Assembly: GCA_037976565.1 (NCBI GenBank)
Contig: CP137675.1
Coordinates: forward strand, 17,560,813 to 17,624,812
Reading direction: 5' to 3'
Length of the DNA stretch: 64,000 nucleotides
Source: Mesocentrotus franciscanus
Taxonomy: Eukaryota; Echinodermata; Echinoidea; Camarodonta; Strongylocentrotidae
The position numbers and the translations under genes were made by a program. This document shows positions 39,345-52,208 of the stretch, piece after piece. How positions within the stretch are numbered: the first letter of the stretch is position 1; the number at the start of each line of letters is the position of its first letter. The notes beneath the pieces were generated by a model. The model ran no database searches, was not told the origin of the DNA, and worked only from the letters and a program-made list of their open reading frames with translations.

Positions 39345-39493
39345 GGGCCCTGTTTCATCAAACTTGTTATCAATAACAAGTGCTAATTTTATATGGCAAA
39401 TTAGCTCTCAGCCAATCAAATGCCACGATTTCAGTAGCTTATAACAGTTATTGTAACTTTTCAAGTTTTAACAAGTTTTATGAAAGAAGGCCC
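39345..39493. repeat. GGGCCC-ended palindromic MITE
   Basis: Starts GGGCCCTGTTTCATCAAACT and ends TTTTATGAAAGAAGGCCC, with inner TTATCAATAACAAGTG / CAGTAGCTTATAAC parts shared with 5906-6053 in opposite orientation. Confidence 0.75.
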
Positions 39494-42110
39494 AGGTCCA
39501 TCCATACAGTATATTGCACACTTCTTTGATATTTCGTATATCTTGTAAATGAGTAGCTTGTTTTATGCAGTGGATGAAGTAAATTTTATCTGAGAGGTAA
39601 TCTCTAGTTTTTTAGTGACTGAAAAGAAATTTTTAAAGAAATGTTAACTGAAATTTAATGATATCTACATAATAACATCAAAACTAATAAATGAGGGGAA
39701 AAAGAAGAAAAGATTATTGTAAGCTACAATTTAATTCATATTTATATATAATATATATATTTATATAAGCCATTATTTGGGATTGTGTTGTTTACATACC
39801 CCCCATCATGTGCATGAATAATTTTGCTCATCCATTTAAAATCTGTTTAGTCAGGAATCGTTAATGTCTAATTATTGTAAATTAATATGGTGTGAAAATC
39901 CTATTGTTTCTCTCCCTTTCCCCCTTTGTTTTACCTTTCTGTGTCTTTTTTTCTTTCTCTCTCCTGACATTCATTTGTTCATTCTGTCTCATATGGATTT
40001 TACCCATACACTTAAGCATCAACCTCTTCAAACACACCGCGCACCGACGTGAAAAGCTTTAAAAATATGCCAAAATCCCCCCTTTTCAACTATATCTTTT
40101 GATCCGATCGGCCTAGTTCACCAACGGAAAAAGCATTAGAAAATTTGACTTTTCTTCCTCATGGTGATGTAAAAATCACGATATTTTGTTGTTTCATCAA
40201 ACCGTCATTTATTGATCCTTTTTCATCAATTTGGTCAAAATTTCTGTGGTATCGAACTTTTTGACTGAACGCTCCTGGCTATATCTGGCGGTTTCTTGCC
40301 GGGAGAGGGCTATTTTTTATCAACGGAAAAAGATTCATGTCATTCAGTTCATTCTGAACATTTTGATATATAAATGATTCTCATTGGATGAAAAAAACCC
40401 GTCAAAAGATAAAACCAATCGGTACCTCCGTCTGATTTTGGGAACTCCATTTTTCTCCATTGATTAACGTGTGTTGCCTCTTGATCGCTGAAATCTGTAA
40501 GTAGCCAGCGGACCGGGTCGTACCATTCTTGCTTGGGGGAAATCAAGGGGTTTTTAACGTGGATCATAATTGCGCTTACTCTCTCATGCATTGCATATGG
40601 AAAATAATAATCGAATTGAACTGTGTGTATATGTGTGTATATTGGCCATTTTACTGATTCATCATCTAAGACCTCCATTACTGAGTATTAGACTCCCTTT
40701 TTTCATTCAATCACCCGTGCTCTAAATAGAACGGTCGCGAACCTAGAGTGATCCAATCAGAGCCAATCAGATTCAGATGCGCGGACATTGTACGCGTAGT
40801 CGATTCTGTATGTGCGCACAGCTGACCCGGGCTGATTAAAAGCTTCAAATTAGGTGAAAGAAATCGGGGGTCACAAATTCATATGCTTTCTCTCCTCTTT
40901 TCCTCTCCCCACACTTTTTCTCTCCCTCACATTATCTGCCACGTGGTCGTTGTTATACGTATATGTGTACCTCCCCTCTATGTCTCATTGTACTCATTCA
41001 TCCTCCAGGGATGATGATATTGTTGACTCTCAGAGGAGACAATATTGACTCCTTACTCCTCATCCTCCCATTTTCCACTTAAAACATCCTAATCTTCTTC
41101 CAGGTAGTCTGATTTCACATCCTAATCTTCCTCCTGGTAGTATGATTTCATCACATATTCATTAGAAGGGTTCCTTCCTAGAAGGAAATTTCAAATGGTT
41201 TAGGGAAACCTGAGAAGAAAATGAATATAATGTCAAGGAGAAGACTCAGGAGAAGCAGAAGATATTGATTATAAAGAAAAATAATAGAAAGATAACAAGA
41301 AAGGAAAAAATAGGGGAAATGATAGTATTAAAAATGGAAGCAAATAAGAAGAAAAAAGAAGAAGAAAAAGATGAGGATGGAGAAAGAGAAGAAGATAAAG
41401 AAAACAAGTTTCATAAATACTGTGATCGTACATTTTCATTGTTTGTTTGTTGTTTGTCACTCATACACATTTACCTCATCTTTGACTAAGTGCGGACATA
41501 ATCAATTTTGTTTTGGTCTTTTTTTGGTGTTCATTATTTTGTTTGTTACCTTATCAATTAGATGTTTGGGATTAGTTATAGTGTGTTGTATATACTTTTT
41601 TTCTTTTACCTATAATCTACATAACATTCAGAGCAAATTTGCAAGCATTCAACATATACATGTATCATACATATCTTTTCTGTGTGTTTTGATTACAATT
41701 ATTTCATGCATGTGCCTGTTATAGTTTTCCTGGTCACTTATCATACCCAATCAAAGTAACACTTGTCGAATCCACTTTTTTAAAAACTTGCATGAATTTT
41801 TTTTCCTGAAAACTTGCATGAACAAAAAAAAAGATTCTCAAAAAGTAAAGCACCATAGTGAGGCCAGCTGCGTCATACTCATTCCCATTTTGCACCTACC
41901 ATTTTTTTTCATTTTGGTTTGATGATTATATCGTACAAAAATAATTATTTCCCATCCCCTTTAGTTATCATATCCCTAACCTTGCATGAAAACACATTTT
42001 ATTAGTTCCAGTTGAGTTCATCCAAATATACTTCATTTCACTAATTATGGGATGTCTGGGTAACTATTTAATCCAAGAAGTAATCCAAGATTGTGTTCAT
42101 ACACTGAATA

Positions 42111-42169
42111 GAGAGAAGCGGACTACGCACCAGGAGGACGTTAAAGAGAAGTCTAGCGCTAGAGCACAA
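42111..42169 (+). other. Possible exon, unassigned
   Basis: A GC-richer island preceded by AG reads EKRTTHQEDVKEKSSARAQ and ends at a weak GT. It may be a small tail exon of the myosin or chance. Confidence 0.2.
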
Positions 42170-42991
42170 GGTTTGCAAATTATAATCGAAGCATGATGAT
42201 ATTTGTAGAACTCAAGTAATATTCAAATGATATATCAATGAAAAACCTGACATCAACAAAGCTTATATTGTTAAACTTTCACCAAAATTTTTTTTAATGA
42301 ATCAAGAACTACAAAACACTTGACTTGCTGTTCCTCATGTGTAGTTTTTATGGTTTATCATTTTTTTGGTATGTATGATATGACTCTTTTTTTTTTATTG
42401 TGTATTATTTTTTATCTCCTTGCATAAATTGTGTCTAGTTTTTGTATGTGCAGTGACTTCCCTTTTTTATTTGAAGACTTTACGATTCCACCTATGTTTT
42501 TTTTTTATTCAAAATACAAGCTTCTTACATTGCTTCATTCTTTTTTTTTGGATTTTGTTATTTTGTTATTCTTTTGGACAAATACACAAAACTAGTACAT
42601 GCCTACTAATTGCTTTTTCTGGGTATGTGTTTAATTTTTTTCCATACACAAGTTCTCCAAAAGTGTGCACAGAACCTCAAAAAGCAAAAGACTTTTTTTT
42701 GGCCTTTGATTCATAATCATATTTTTTATATACATTTCTATCTTTTCATATACATGTATATATATTTATAAATGAAGATTTAAATTTATCAATGTCAAGA
42801 AAAGAACAATCATTTTAAAAAGGTAGTTTCTACTATTTGAATGATTTTAATACTTATAAAAAACGTAATGATTTAACACATCCAAGAGCCTGTATGTGAA
42901 GTAACTTTTATTTTCCATTTAATGTCTTTTGTGAACATCCAAGCAAAAACAGGCATACTGAAAATCTTGTTGCTTTGTCTCTTGTACACAG

Positions 42992-43069
42992 CGTGGTGGA
43001 ACCCACAGCAACAAAACATTCCGTCGATCAGCCTTCAAGCAGAAATCCCCTAGCTTTCCTCCATCTACC
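42992..43069 (+). CDS. Candidate alternative terminal exon of the myosin
   Basis: Acceptor TTGTACACAG, phase 0, reading RGGTHSNKTFRRSAFKQKSP then SFPPST and TAG. A basic Ser-rich end like this suits a tail exon, and phase 0 matches the ends of exon S. A second frame is open longer (to 43169). No transcript evidence, and the distance of 8-10 kb makes it tentative. Confidence 0.3.
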
Positions 43070-43373
43070 TAGTTCTAGGAAGAGAGGGAAATCATCAGTC
43101 ATCGTGATACGAAGAAGCTATCGGGTGGGAATAGTGATACAGATCTCTATTCCTGGAATCCACAAGTAATTTTAAGTTTAACCCGTTGCCTACAGGGATG
43201 GGGTGCTTCCTCTATGAAGCCTAGGGGAACAGGAGAATTGAGAAGGCAATGGGTTATGGATGTGTAAGGATTGCACACAGGATGCAGGTCATTATTAGGA
43301 ATCGCTGTCACAATCTCAATGGGTATCAAGGTATTGCGTCAGATCATGGACCTCTCTACTTCCTCTGTGATCA

Positions 43374-43513
43374 GGGCACCGTCTTATAAAGAGTTGATAT
43401 TAATGGCAACTAATTTGCTATGTACATTAGAGATAGGAGACTACAAACTTGTGATTGATTGGATGACTTGCGATTGATTTGGATCAATCCCAACTCTTTA
43501 TAAGACGGGCCCC
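43374..43513. repeat. GGGCCC-ended palindromic MITE, short copy
   Basis: GGGCACCGTCTTATAAAGAGTT on the left mirrors AACTCTTTATAAGACGGGCCC on the right. Confidence 0.75.
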
Positions 43514-46120
43514 AGAATGTACCAAGGTCTCTCCTACAATGCACCAATGATGATGTCCATTCCTGTCTCATATGTCACGATCATCTGGAGCCAGAAGGGC
43601 ATTAACTCATATACCTTAACACAGATCTAAGGCCTTTCTGGCTCTAAATAGACAATATTTTCTCCTGATATCAAGTTTTTAAAATCATAACAGCTGACCA
43701 GCTAGTCAAGAATGTATATTTGTTTGAACCATGTATACGTCTTCCAAAACGATGGGCTTTCAGATTGTAGTCAGCTAATATATTCAGTACTGCAAGATAA
43801 TAACCAAAGAAATTATACTCATATTGTGGTTGTTTCTAATATAGAGAGAGATAATTATATTTTTTAATGATATACAAGATATATTAGTATTTCTATAACA
43901 ACAAGTAACCGATTATTTGATGATAATTCCATACTTTGATACATTTGTACAGTTACTGTTGAAAATATTTATTTATATGTTCAGCATCAGCATACAATAT
44001 CAATTATTTAAATTATGTAACAACTTTGTCAAATCTGAGTATTTACGTGTTAATGAATATACAGTGAATAAATTTTTTTTTAATTCAAATATTATAATTA
44101 TATTTTTTTAAGTGACAGTGGTTACATATATTTATTTGACACCTTTTGTCATGATTTATGATTTTGATGATATACTAGTACTATATTGAGAAGCTATGTA
44201 ATCAGATGCTATAATGGTACAAGCAGAATAGTCTGATTCCATCAGTGATACCTTTCACTATTCGGTAGTGAATTAAAAAAAAAGTATACCCAACTTTGGA
44301 AGGTTACCAATTAAAATGTATTACCTTTGTGACCATGAATTATATTTCATGTTAAAGAGTAACTAATACTTTGTTACATGGTTCCTTATTCATAACTCTG
44401 CTGCCATGGATGACTAAGCAGCTGCCTTTTCTGAAAAAATTGCCAAAATTCCTTTCGTACCAAGTTTGGGCGGAAGACAGAAGAACAAATTACTCTTTAC
44501 CATGAAATAGATTTCAATCAATCTATCATGACCTTTTAATCATAAGTTACCAAAGTTGGGGAAAGGTTTTTTTTCTGATACACTCTGTATATTTCTGTCT
44601 GGCTGTCAAACATGAGTAAGAACACTGATTTTGACAAATTCTTGGTGCGATTTACAGTCTAACTATGATTCATCCAGATACTCCAGACTTAATAAACTCT
44701 TAATGTTAACGTCAGTGCGCTTTGAGCACCATGATTCGTAAAGAAGGGGAAATGTTAGAATAGTGCACTCCCTTTGAAGTTGTCTTACATGAAATTCTGT
44801 CGTTGAGAGATGGCTTGTTGCCAGGTTTTGTGATATGAGGGGGACAGGGATTTATTTTGTGGTTGACATGATACTTAATAGCTGTTGCAGTCAAATGGAC
44901 ATTTAAACATCATTTCAAGTTGTACAGGCAGATATCAACTGCCCAATTCACACTTTTATTATCACCTTTCTGAAGTTGATTTTATTTAAACTGATTGCGA
45001 TCAATTGCAAATTTCTTTTGCTTACAACTTGTCATTCTCTGTAAAGTTTTATGAAGATATGTTATGCTAGTAGAATGTTCAATACATGGATTTAGTATTG
45101 TCAAGGGCAACGCTGCGTAAACAGAGCAAAATGGATCGCGTGAAAATTTCTTATGATCAATCGTGTAGTGTCATTTGTTTAATTGGAAGACAAAAATACT
45201 ACCCCAAATGCTGTACCTGTACTTGGAACTTAATATTCCTTTTTTCACGAACTGTTTGTTTGAATAAGAAAGGAATATTACATTATGTATGTTGATAATG
45301 TGTAGTTGGTAGTTTGATCAGTGTTAACCATTACACGTTTAGGTTGTAATTATATTGGCTTTGTATATATGATACCATTTGGGCCTCACTGAACAATTGC
45401 ACACAGTTGTTGCTTCTGACTACATAAGATCAGCTTATGGATTTAAGGATTTCACAAAAATTCTGTGGTTAAAAATAGTGACCCTCATGTTTACATCTTT
45501 TTCAAAATTTCATGATTTGCTATTACTTATTTGGTAGTGACAAATATTGGGTAATATAGTCACTTTGCATTTGTTTGCTATCTCTGTCATCATTATTTTC
45601 CTTTGAGTTTGGAATTGTCAAATGTATTTTAAGCTGAGTAAACAGAGAAAATACACATAAATGGTCCTCCATTTTGGGAACTGTGACATGAATGTTATTA
45701 AGATTTTTCTTCATTTTTCTAACTTTCTTTTTTTCAAACTATAAATTATTTAAAAATTAAACATGGAAGACTTGTCAACAATTAAAAAAGCAAGCTATTT
45801 GGAGCAGCAGCTATTGCATTCATGTAGGGTTGATGAAACACAGGTTTTGAGAAATTTAATATGTTACATCATTATGTATATGAAGCAAACCATATACATT
45901 CATTTGATAAAGGTATGATGTTTTATTTATACATGTAGCATGTATTATAATACTAATAATATTCCGTGTTTCTATATATTGTGTGAAAAGTAGATGTATT
46001 CAAGTATACTAATGTGAAATATGTAATAATGATATTCAACATAATATTAGTCCAATTAAGATTTAGGAAGACAAAGTGCAAAGTAGAATAAAAATGCAGT
46101 TGAGAGCCATATACAACCTA

Positions 46121-46277
46121 GGTCCTGTAACACAAAGGTTCATGATCAATGGCAAATTTAAAACAATGATTCTGATTGGTTGATGGTCAGCCTTTTGAAC
46201 AATATGTTAATGTAATGATGATCTTGATTGGTCATTGCCATTTTGCAATTGATTGAAAGCATTCGTGGTACAGGGCC
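46121..46277. repeat. GGGCCC-type palindromic MITE
   Basis: Left GGTCCTGTAACACAAAGGTT, right GGTACAGGGCCC; the interior has mirrored TGATTGGTTGATGGTCA / TTGATTGGTCATTGCCA blocks. Confidence 0.65.
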
Positions 46278-48067
46278 CAAGTCATAGATGGGTATAAAGG
46301 TACCATGTTTTAGTACACGTATAGATTTTACAGAAAGAGAAGAATTATAATTGTATCGTGTGTATTTTTAAAGATTTTTAGTCTTATATATATGTAGGTG
46401 GTAGGTTTATTATTAATGGGACATATTGTATACATTGGTATAAAGTAGACAAACTGAAATGTACTCTTTTTCTCTCCTCTTTCTTTCCTTCTCTCTCTCT
46501 CTCTTTCTGACTCTTCTCCCCTCTCTGTCTCTCTGTCTCTATGTCTGTCTCTGTCTCTCCCCTCTCCCCCCTCCCCCTCTCTTTCTCCTCTCATCAACCC
46601 TTTTCTCATTACATGAAATTAATTACGTGTACTTTCCTTTCCTTTAGTTTATCCTAATATTTTCATTATGCCTTGTAAATTGAAAATTTATTGGTGATTG
46701 TGACATTTTACATGAAGTACTGAATATGTGATATGCTATTTTATATGTATTTGTTGAAGTACTAAAAGAAATGCTTGTAAAAGTGTAGAGCTAGTAGAGT
46801 ATAGGCAAAGAATTGCTAATTTTAAGAAAATTTGTTATACTGCCACAAACGTGACATTCCTCATCATTGTATGTATATATTGTCATGAAGCAAATCTGTT
46901 TTTCATGCTTAGCCAGTGGTGGCACCCGGGGGGGGGGGGCAAAGAGATTTCACCACTTGTTTTTGTACGTCATGATTATCTTTCAAAAATGTCTTTCAAG
47001 TGATTTGAACCGATCAATCAGGAACATGAGAATATGTGTCGATCTCAAACAACATACAACTATAAATTATGTTATGCATTGTAATACTTTGAAATATAAA
47101 AACAATCAATTTTATTTATGAAATCTGATGAATCGTGAGATTTGAAGCATTACGTTTTTATAATTATAGTGTTTAGTTAGAGCAATATTAGCATCACTTT
47201 TCCTGTGTATACATGTAGTTAAACTTTAAATGCAAGAAGCCAATGTATTCAAAGACATTCTTAGATGATATAGAGGCATATAGGAGACAAAACTTTTATT
47301 ATGAATGGTACTAATATGTGTGAATAATTATATCTTGAATTATTACAACCAATTTTACATAACATGACTATTTTGCTATAGAAATGGATCAGTACAGAAG
47401 TCGCACCTTAGTTTTAGTGAAATAAACTCTGATGATATCTTTGAAATTCATGTTTGAATGCGTTTTATATCTGGTGCAGTCTCTTTTAAAGCCATGTTTA
47501 ACTGAATATTTCCAATATATATGAATTGCACAATTATATAACATAATTATTCGGAAAGGAGCTGTAATACAAAATTTCATTTGGCAAGTTGTTTATGTCA
47601 AATATTCACAATCATAATTATCATATACAATCAATTCACACAAACAAACAAAATGCGATCATTATTCTTACAACTTGTCGAGACTAAATGAATATGAACT
47701 CACTCAACAAATCCCTGAATGGTATTTTATAATATTCTCATCAGAAGAGTCGATTTTTAAAATTAAAAAAAAGGATTAAGAATATCATATTTCATATCAT
47801 TTCCAATACGGTTATCATACATTTTGCCTCCTCAAAACAACCAACAAAAACGGTGAACTTGATCGGATATTCACGAGGCCATCTGATAGATTGAGTTTGA
47901 TTGGTTGTTGAGTGATGTCTGATCGTGTATTGTCCGAGAGAGTGCTTTTGATTGGTTGATGAATAATGTGTATAGCAGTGACTGATTACAGATTTACCGA
48001 AATAGCGATTTGAAAGGCTGTTGGTGAAGAAAAGAAAACCCACATCGACAACATAGAATTGGTTTCT

Positions 48068-48118
48068 GATACAAACACATGATACAAACACATGATACAA
48101 ACACATGATACAAACAGA
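48068..48118 (+). repeat. 14-bp tandem repeat
   Basis: ACAAACACATGATA repeated about 3.5 times without change. Confidence 0.9.
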
Positions 48119-49574
48119 GGAATCATGTAGCATTTTACATAATGGACCAAAATAGGAAGTCTCGGTGTTAATTTTGACATCGCATCAAACACGATATAAA
48201 ATCTTGAAATTTCGAAAACAAACTTATTCTCAAACACGGGAATTATTGACATTAAAACTAAGAGGGCTTTGAATCGGTGCCTGAAATATATTTATATGTG
48301 TACGTTCTCTCCAATAAATGAATGTCTATTATGCGCAGATATATTTATAGATACCAAGTGGAAATCGTTTATTTTGAGTTCAAGGGTATGCCTATTTTCT
48401 GCCTTTGACTCCGAACTTTTGCTATAAACATCCATGTCTGACTCAGTCTTATGGCCGAAAATATCAGGTATTGTTTTTTGGGGGTGGGGAGGCTACAGAA
48501 AGAAAGGGGGGAAAAAATCCTTTCACGAAAAAAATAATAATCCCAGACGTAGGAACCTTGATATTTGGAGGAACCTGGCAAGCCAGCGTTGCATTCCATG
48601 CGAGAGAATGAAAGAATAGACGGCCTTCGCTTTGGTTTTCCTGTTATGATAAGAAGCCTGTTGTTCTTTCTGTGCCATTAAATCATCAAAATAAATCATC
48701 CTTGGTGTTTTTCAGATCGGGAAATCAAGCGGGAAATGGTTTCTTCTGGAACAAAGCAGACAGGGAAGCCTGTGATTGCATTTGTTACATTTATTCGATC
48801 TCTGTTTTGGCAATTATTTCCGCTCTAAAAAGTTGATTTCGGGCAAGGAAAAGTTACTTGAGTAATTGAAGCCTACATGCACATAAACATACTCAAACAT
48901 TATGTTGTACTTTGTTGCATCTTCCCAATATTTTTAAATATCGATCGGCAATCAAGAAATACAATATCCAATCACATTGTCTTTTGAAACAATGATCTCT
49001 TACACATTTAGCATAAGTTTTCCTTCCTAGCAACAATATTTAGGTATTTTGTTCATCCACATTTGTAACTGTTTACAGAAAGTTCGAAAATTGTGCAAAT
49101 ACTGTGGATAAGGTTTCCGGATTTAAAATGTTAACATCACGTATTGTTTCCAAGGACACATTAAGAGCTCTGGAAAGGATTGGTGTAAACATCTTGATGC
49201 CAGACTATTGACATACTTGACATAAATATTCATAATTGAATGATACACGCCTAAAAACTAAAACAACAACGTCTCAAAACTTCATGATACATAACATCCT
49301 CCTCTAATCATGAATAATGTTCTTAGTTGGCCACTCACATCCAGTAGGTCCATGCTTGTACTAAGCACAATGATATCATATCAATACTCTCGGTGATAGC
49401 GTAAAATCGCGTGACGGTTATTATGAAGTACTTCTAAATTGATATCAATAAATATATATAAATCTTTGAAAGTCTTTTTTCCCCAATTCAACCCTCATCA
49501 CTGCATATTTACATCGATTATATGATAAATTTCTATGAGTTGTCTTTTATGATTTTGTAGTCAAGTCCAATACG

Positions 49575-50185
49575 CTATGCTGTAACTTCTGTCAAATCGA
49601 AAGGGCTAAGCGGCTGGTATTCGTTATTGCCGTTATTGTTCAAGCTATCAAGTTGTAGGCTCATATACCCACACGGCGATGGACCACGGGGCGGTTTGGG
49701 TGTGGTGATGATGGGAACACTGTACCTCTCAGAATCCAACGAACTCTCATCCGAACAACCTGTCTCCGATCTTCCTGCTTTTAACTTCACGATATCATCG
49801 TCCACGCCGTCCACCATCTCGACGTGCTCCCGTTCCTGTTCATCGATCTCCACATACGTCACCATGTTAGCACTCTGCTTCTCAGGATGCTGTGGGTCCA
49901 TCGTGACGTCATAATGCATCCCGTGCGATCTGCCGCCATTTCGTCTTTTGTCACAGTAGCAGAAGATAATGAAGATGATGACGAAGACAACACTCCAAAA
50001 TGTCAGACCGACGGCCAGGATGATGGTGATGAATCGCTCGTCGTACTTGTATTCGATGATCTGATAATCAAGTGTTGAATGCGGGGAGGGGTGCGTGCCT
50101 GCCCCCGTGGAGGGGTGCAAGGTGGAAGTTTCTTTGGTAGATGTACCTATGTTCGTTGTAACAGGTCGGATAGTCGAAGGATCTC
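49575..50185 (-). CDS. MAM protein last exon: stalk, transmembrane helix, cytoplasmic tail
   Basis: Acceptor TTGTACAG, phase 1 entry; stop at the low-coordinate end. The stalk has 52 residues with many Thr, Ser and Pro (likely O-glycosylated). The helix lies at about 50030-49953. The tail includes MVTYVEIDEQE, an acidic stretch, RSETGCSDESSLDSERYS, PKPPRGPSPCGYMSLQL and NEYQPLSPFDL. PKPPRGPSP could bind an SH3 domain. Confidence 0.9.
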
Positions 50186-52168
50186 CTGTACAAACAGAAG
50201 CAAAACAAATACATGAGAAGGATAAAAGTAAATTTTAAAGCCATAAATAAGTTATCATTGGCACCTCTACAATTTCACCTAATTTTTTCAAGCGATGATG
50301 ATCGCCGGACCATTTTGAAGTGGGGGTGTCGGAGCAATTTGTTAACGAGTGAGCAGTACCGTTACACCAAGAAAAAAAAAGAAGGTCCTCATACTTTCAT
50401 GTTTGCCGCATCGGATTTTGAAATTTGCCTACAAATGTTCACTTTTCAAAGAAAATTACTGAAGAAAAAGAAATTGTATCGACAGTCGGTAAAATGTCGA
50501 ATTTCGAAACAGAAATTTTTTGAACAGAAAGAGGTTGTCGCCCCCCACACACACACACACACGCACCAACCATACACACACGCGCGCGCGCACACGGTCT
50601 ACTCCCCTTTCGTAACAACCCTGGTTATGAGGTAATTACAAACTATTTTAACTTTCTCATCGAAAGAGAAAGAGATCCAAGCATATCCTGTACAAATATT
50701 GATGGACGATGACACACAGAAAGCGAAAGATTCCCACACGGGAGATCCGATTTGTCAAGAGTCTGTACATCGAGCACTTCATGTATGATCAATCTTAATG
50801 GGTCATTTGACTAAACGAATGGACAGCTGAAAGAGTGATTAATGATAGTTTTCATGCCATGTTCTTCTCGATCTCCATGGGAAAGTAGAGGAGAGATAGG
50901 GATATACATAAATGGGCAAGACCAAGCTATTTTGTCCCATGCGTTCCCGAATATATTATAGATCGATGACTTATAAGTAAAATGATCAATGTCCAGAACT
51001 CCACCAATAGCCACGTCACCACGAAACGGGTGGGGGGGGGCTGCAGCTACCCCACTTTTAGAAGTTACGTACAAAACCACAGCATTACAATAACATCATT
51101 TGCCTGTTTCCATGCTCAGCCCCCCCCCCCTCAACTTTCAAAAGCGCCCCACAAGTACGCTGAATAATTGAACTGATGTAATCCCGCTAGTCGAAAGTTT
51201 AAGACTTGTCCTTCCCCCTCCCTATATAATTATCCCCATTTCTCTCTCTCCTCCGATCCTCTTTGTTATGTTTTGTTTTGTTTTGTTTGTTTTTTTTTTT
51301 TGGGGTGTGCCCCAATCTACGTACGTCACACGTCACTGACCCGGGAGAAAGTTATTGCTTTCTTCTATTAATATATCCATGATGCATAACAGAGATCTTT
51401 ACATTTTGTAAGCTGACCATTGGCATGCGAGTTCCCCTCTAGAATGCCTCAACGTTGCCACCGGCCACATGCCACGTTTCATATATAAACAAAACAAATG
51501 AAATTAAATTAGTCTGCGTGCATCTTTTAGGATCGAGCAAGTCAGGCCAGGGAGGCGGATGGGTAGACGTATAGGTCACATCATGCGGGAAGTATCGGGG
51601 TCAAGACTCGGCATGAGACCAGGTCTAATTACGAACTGCTTGGTGGGTTGGAGAACTAACGCCCTTTGCAGTCAGAGGCGTGTGGAACATTCAAAAGCCT
51701 TTTGCAGAGGGGGATGGATGGAGGTGATAGGATGGGATGGCAGAGGGTGCTGCTATTGTAGCAGAATCGTGCCTGTATTTCTTAGTGTGCATGTCATGTT
51801 AATACTTTGACATGACGTAAACTTTTGCTCTTGTTTGTATCGATTTAGGGGAGGATGCAGCACCCCACATCCCCCTCTGTGCGACCCTAAGAAGGACCCT
51901 GTTCTCCATGCGTGAGTCCTCCAAGAATTTGATGACGTCAAAATATGAAAATGATTTTCTTACGTCATGTCTTCACGCAGTTCACGGCGTGTCTGCGGTT
52001 AGGTCAATTTTCGATAACAAAAATGACTACGAAATGCACTGTATTGCGAAGTATATATATATTACAGGTTTGGTGAAATTATAAACCCAAAATGGCAACT
52101 ACGTATTTTCACAGGTATTTCTTTCTTCGCATCGACCCTACTTAATTATTGATCGCTCTTGTCGCTTT

Positions 52169-52208
<40 letters not shown>

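Larger units (their letters stand above)
34818..49574. other. Interval between convergent genes, no secure gene
   Basis: AT-rich, repeat-rich sequence. It includes the 155-bp MITE at 37684, a SINE at 38395, GGGCCC-ended MITEs at 39345, 43374 and 46121, pyrimidine-rich and purine-rich tracts at 39900-40000 and 41170-41410, and a CT tract at 46470-46590. Part of it is presumably myosin 3' UTR or 3' introns. Short higher-complexity stretches at 37260-37680, 40080-40850 and 48360-48620 could not be assigned. Confidence 0.5.

Noticed and set aside
46328..46609. Glu/Arg-rich small protein
   Set aside because: Translation of a CT-rich simple repeat on the opposite strand.
51559..51810. Small protein starting MGRRIGHIMRE
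   Set aside because: No homology recognised and no splice context; could be an old repeat, not supportable as a gene.
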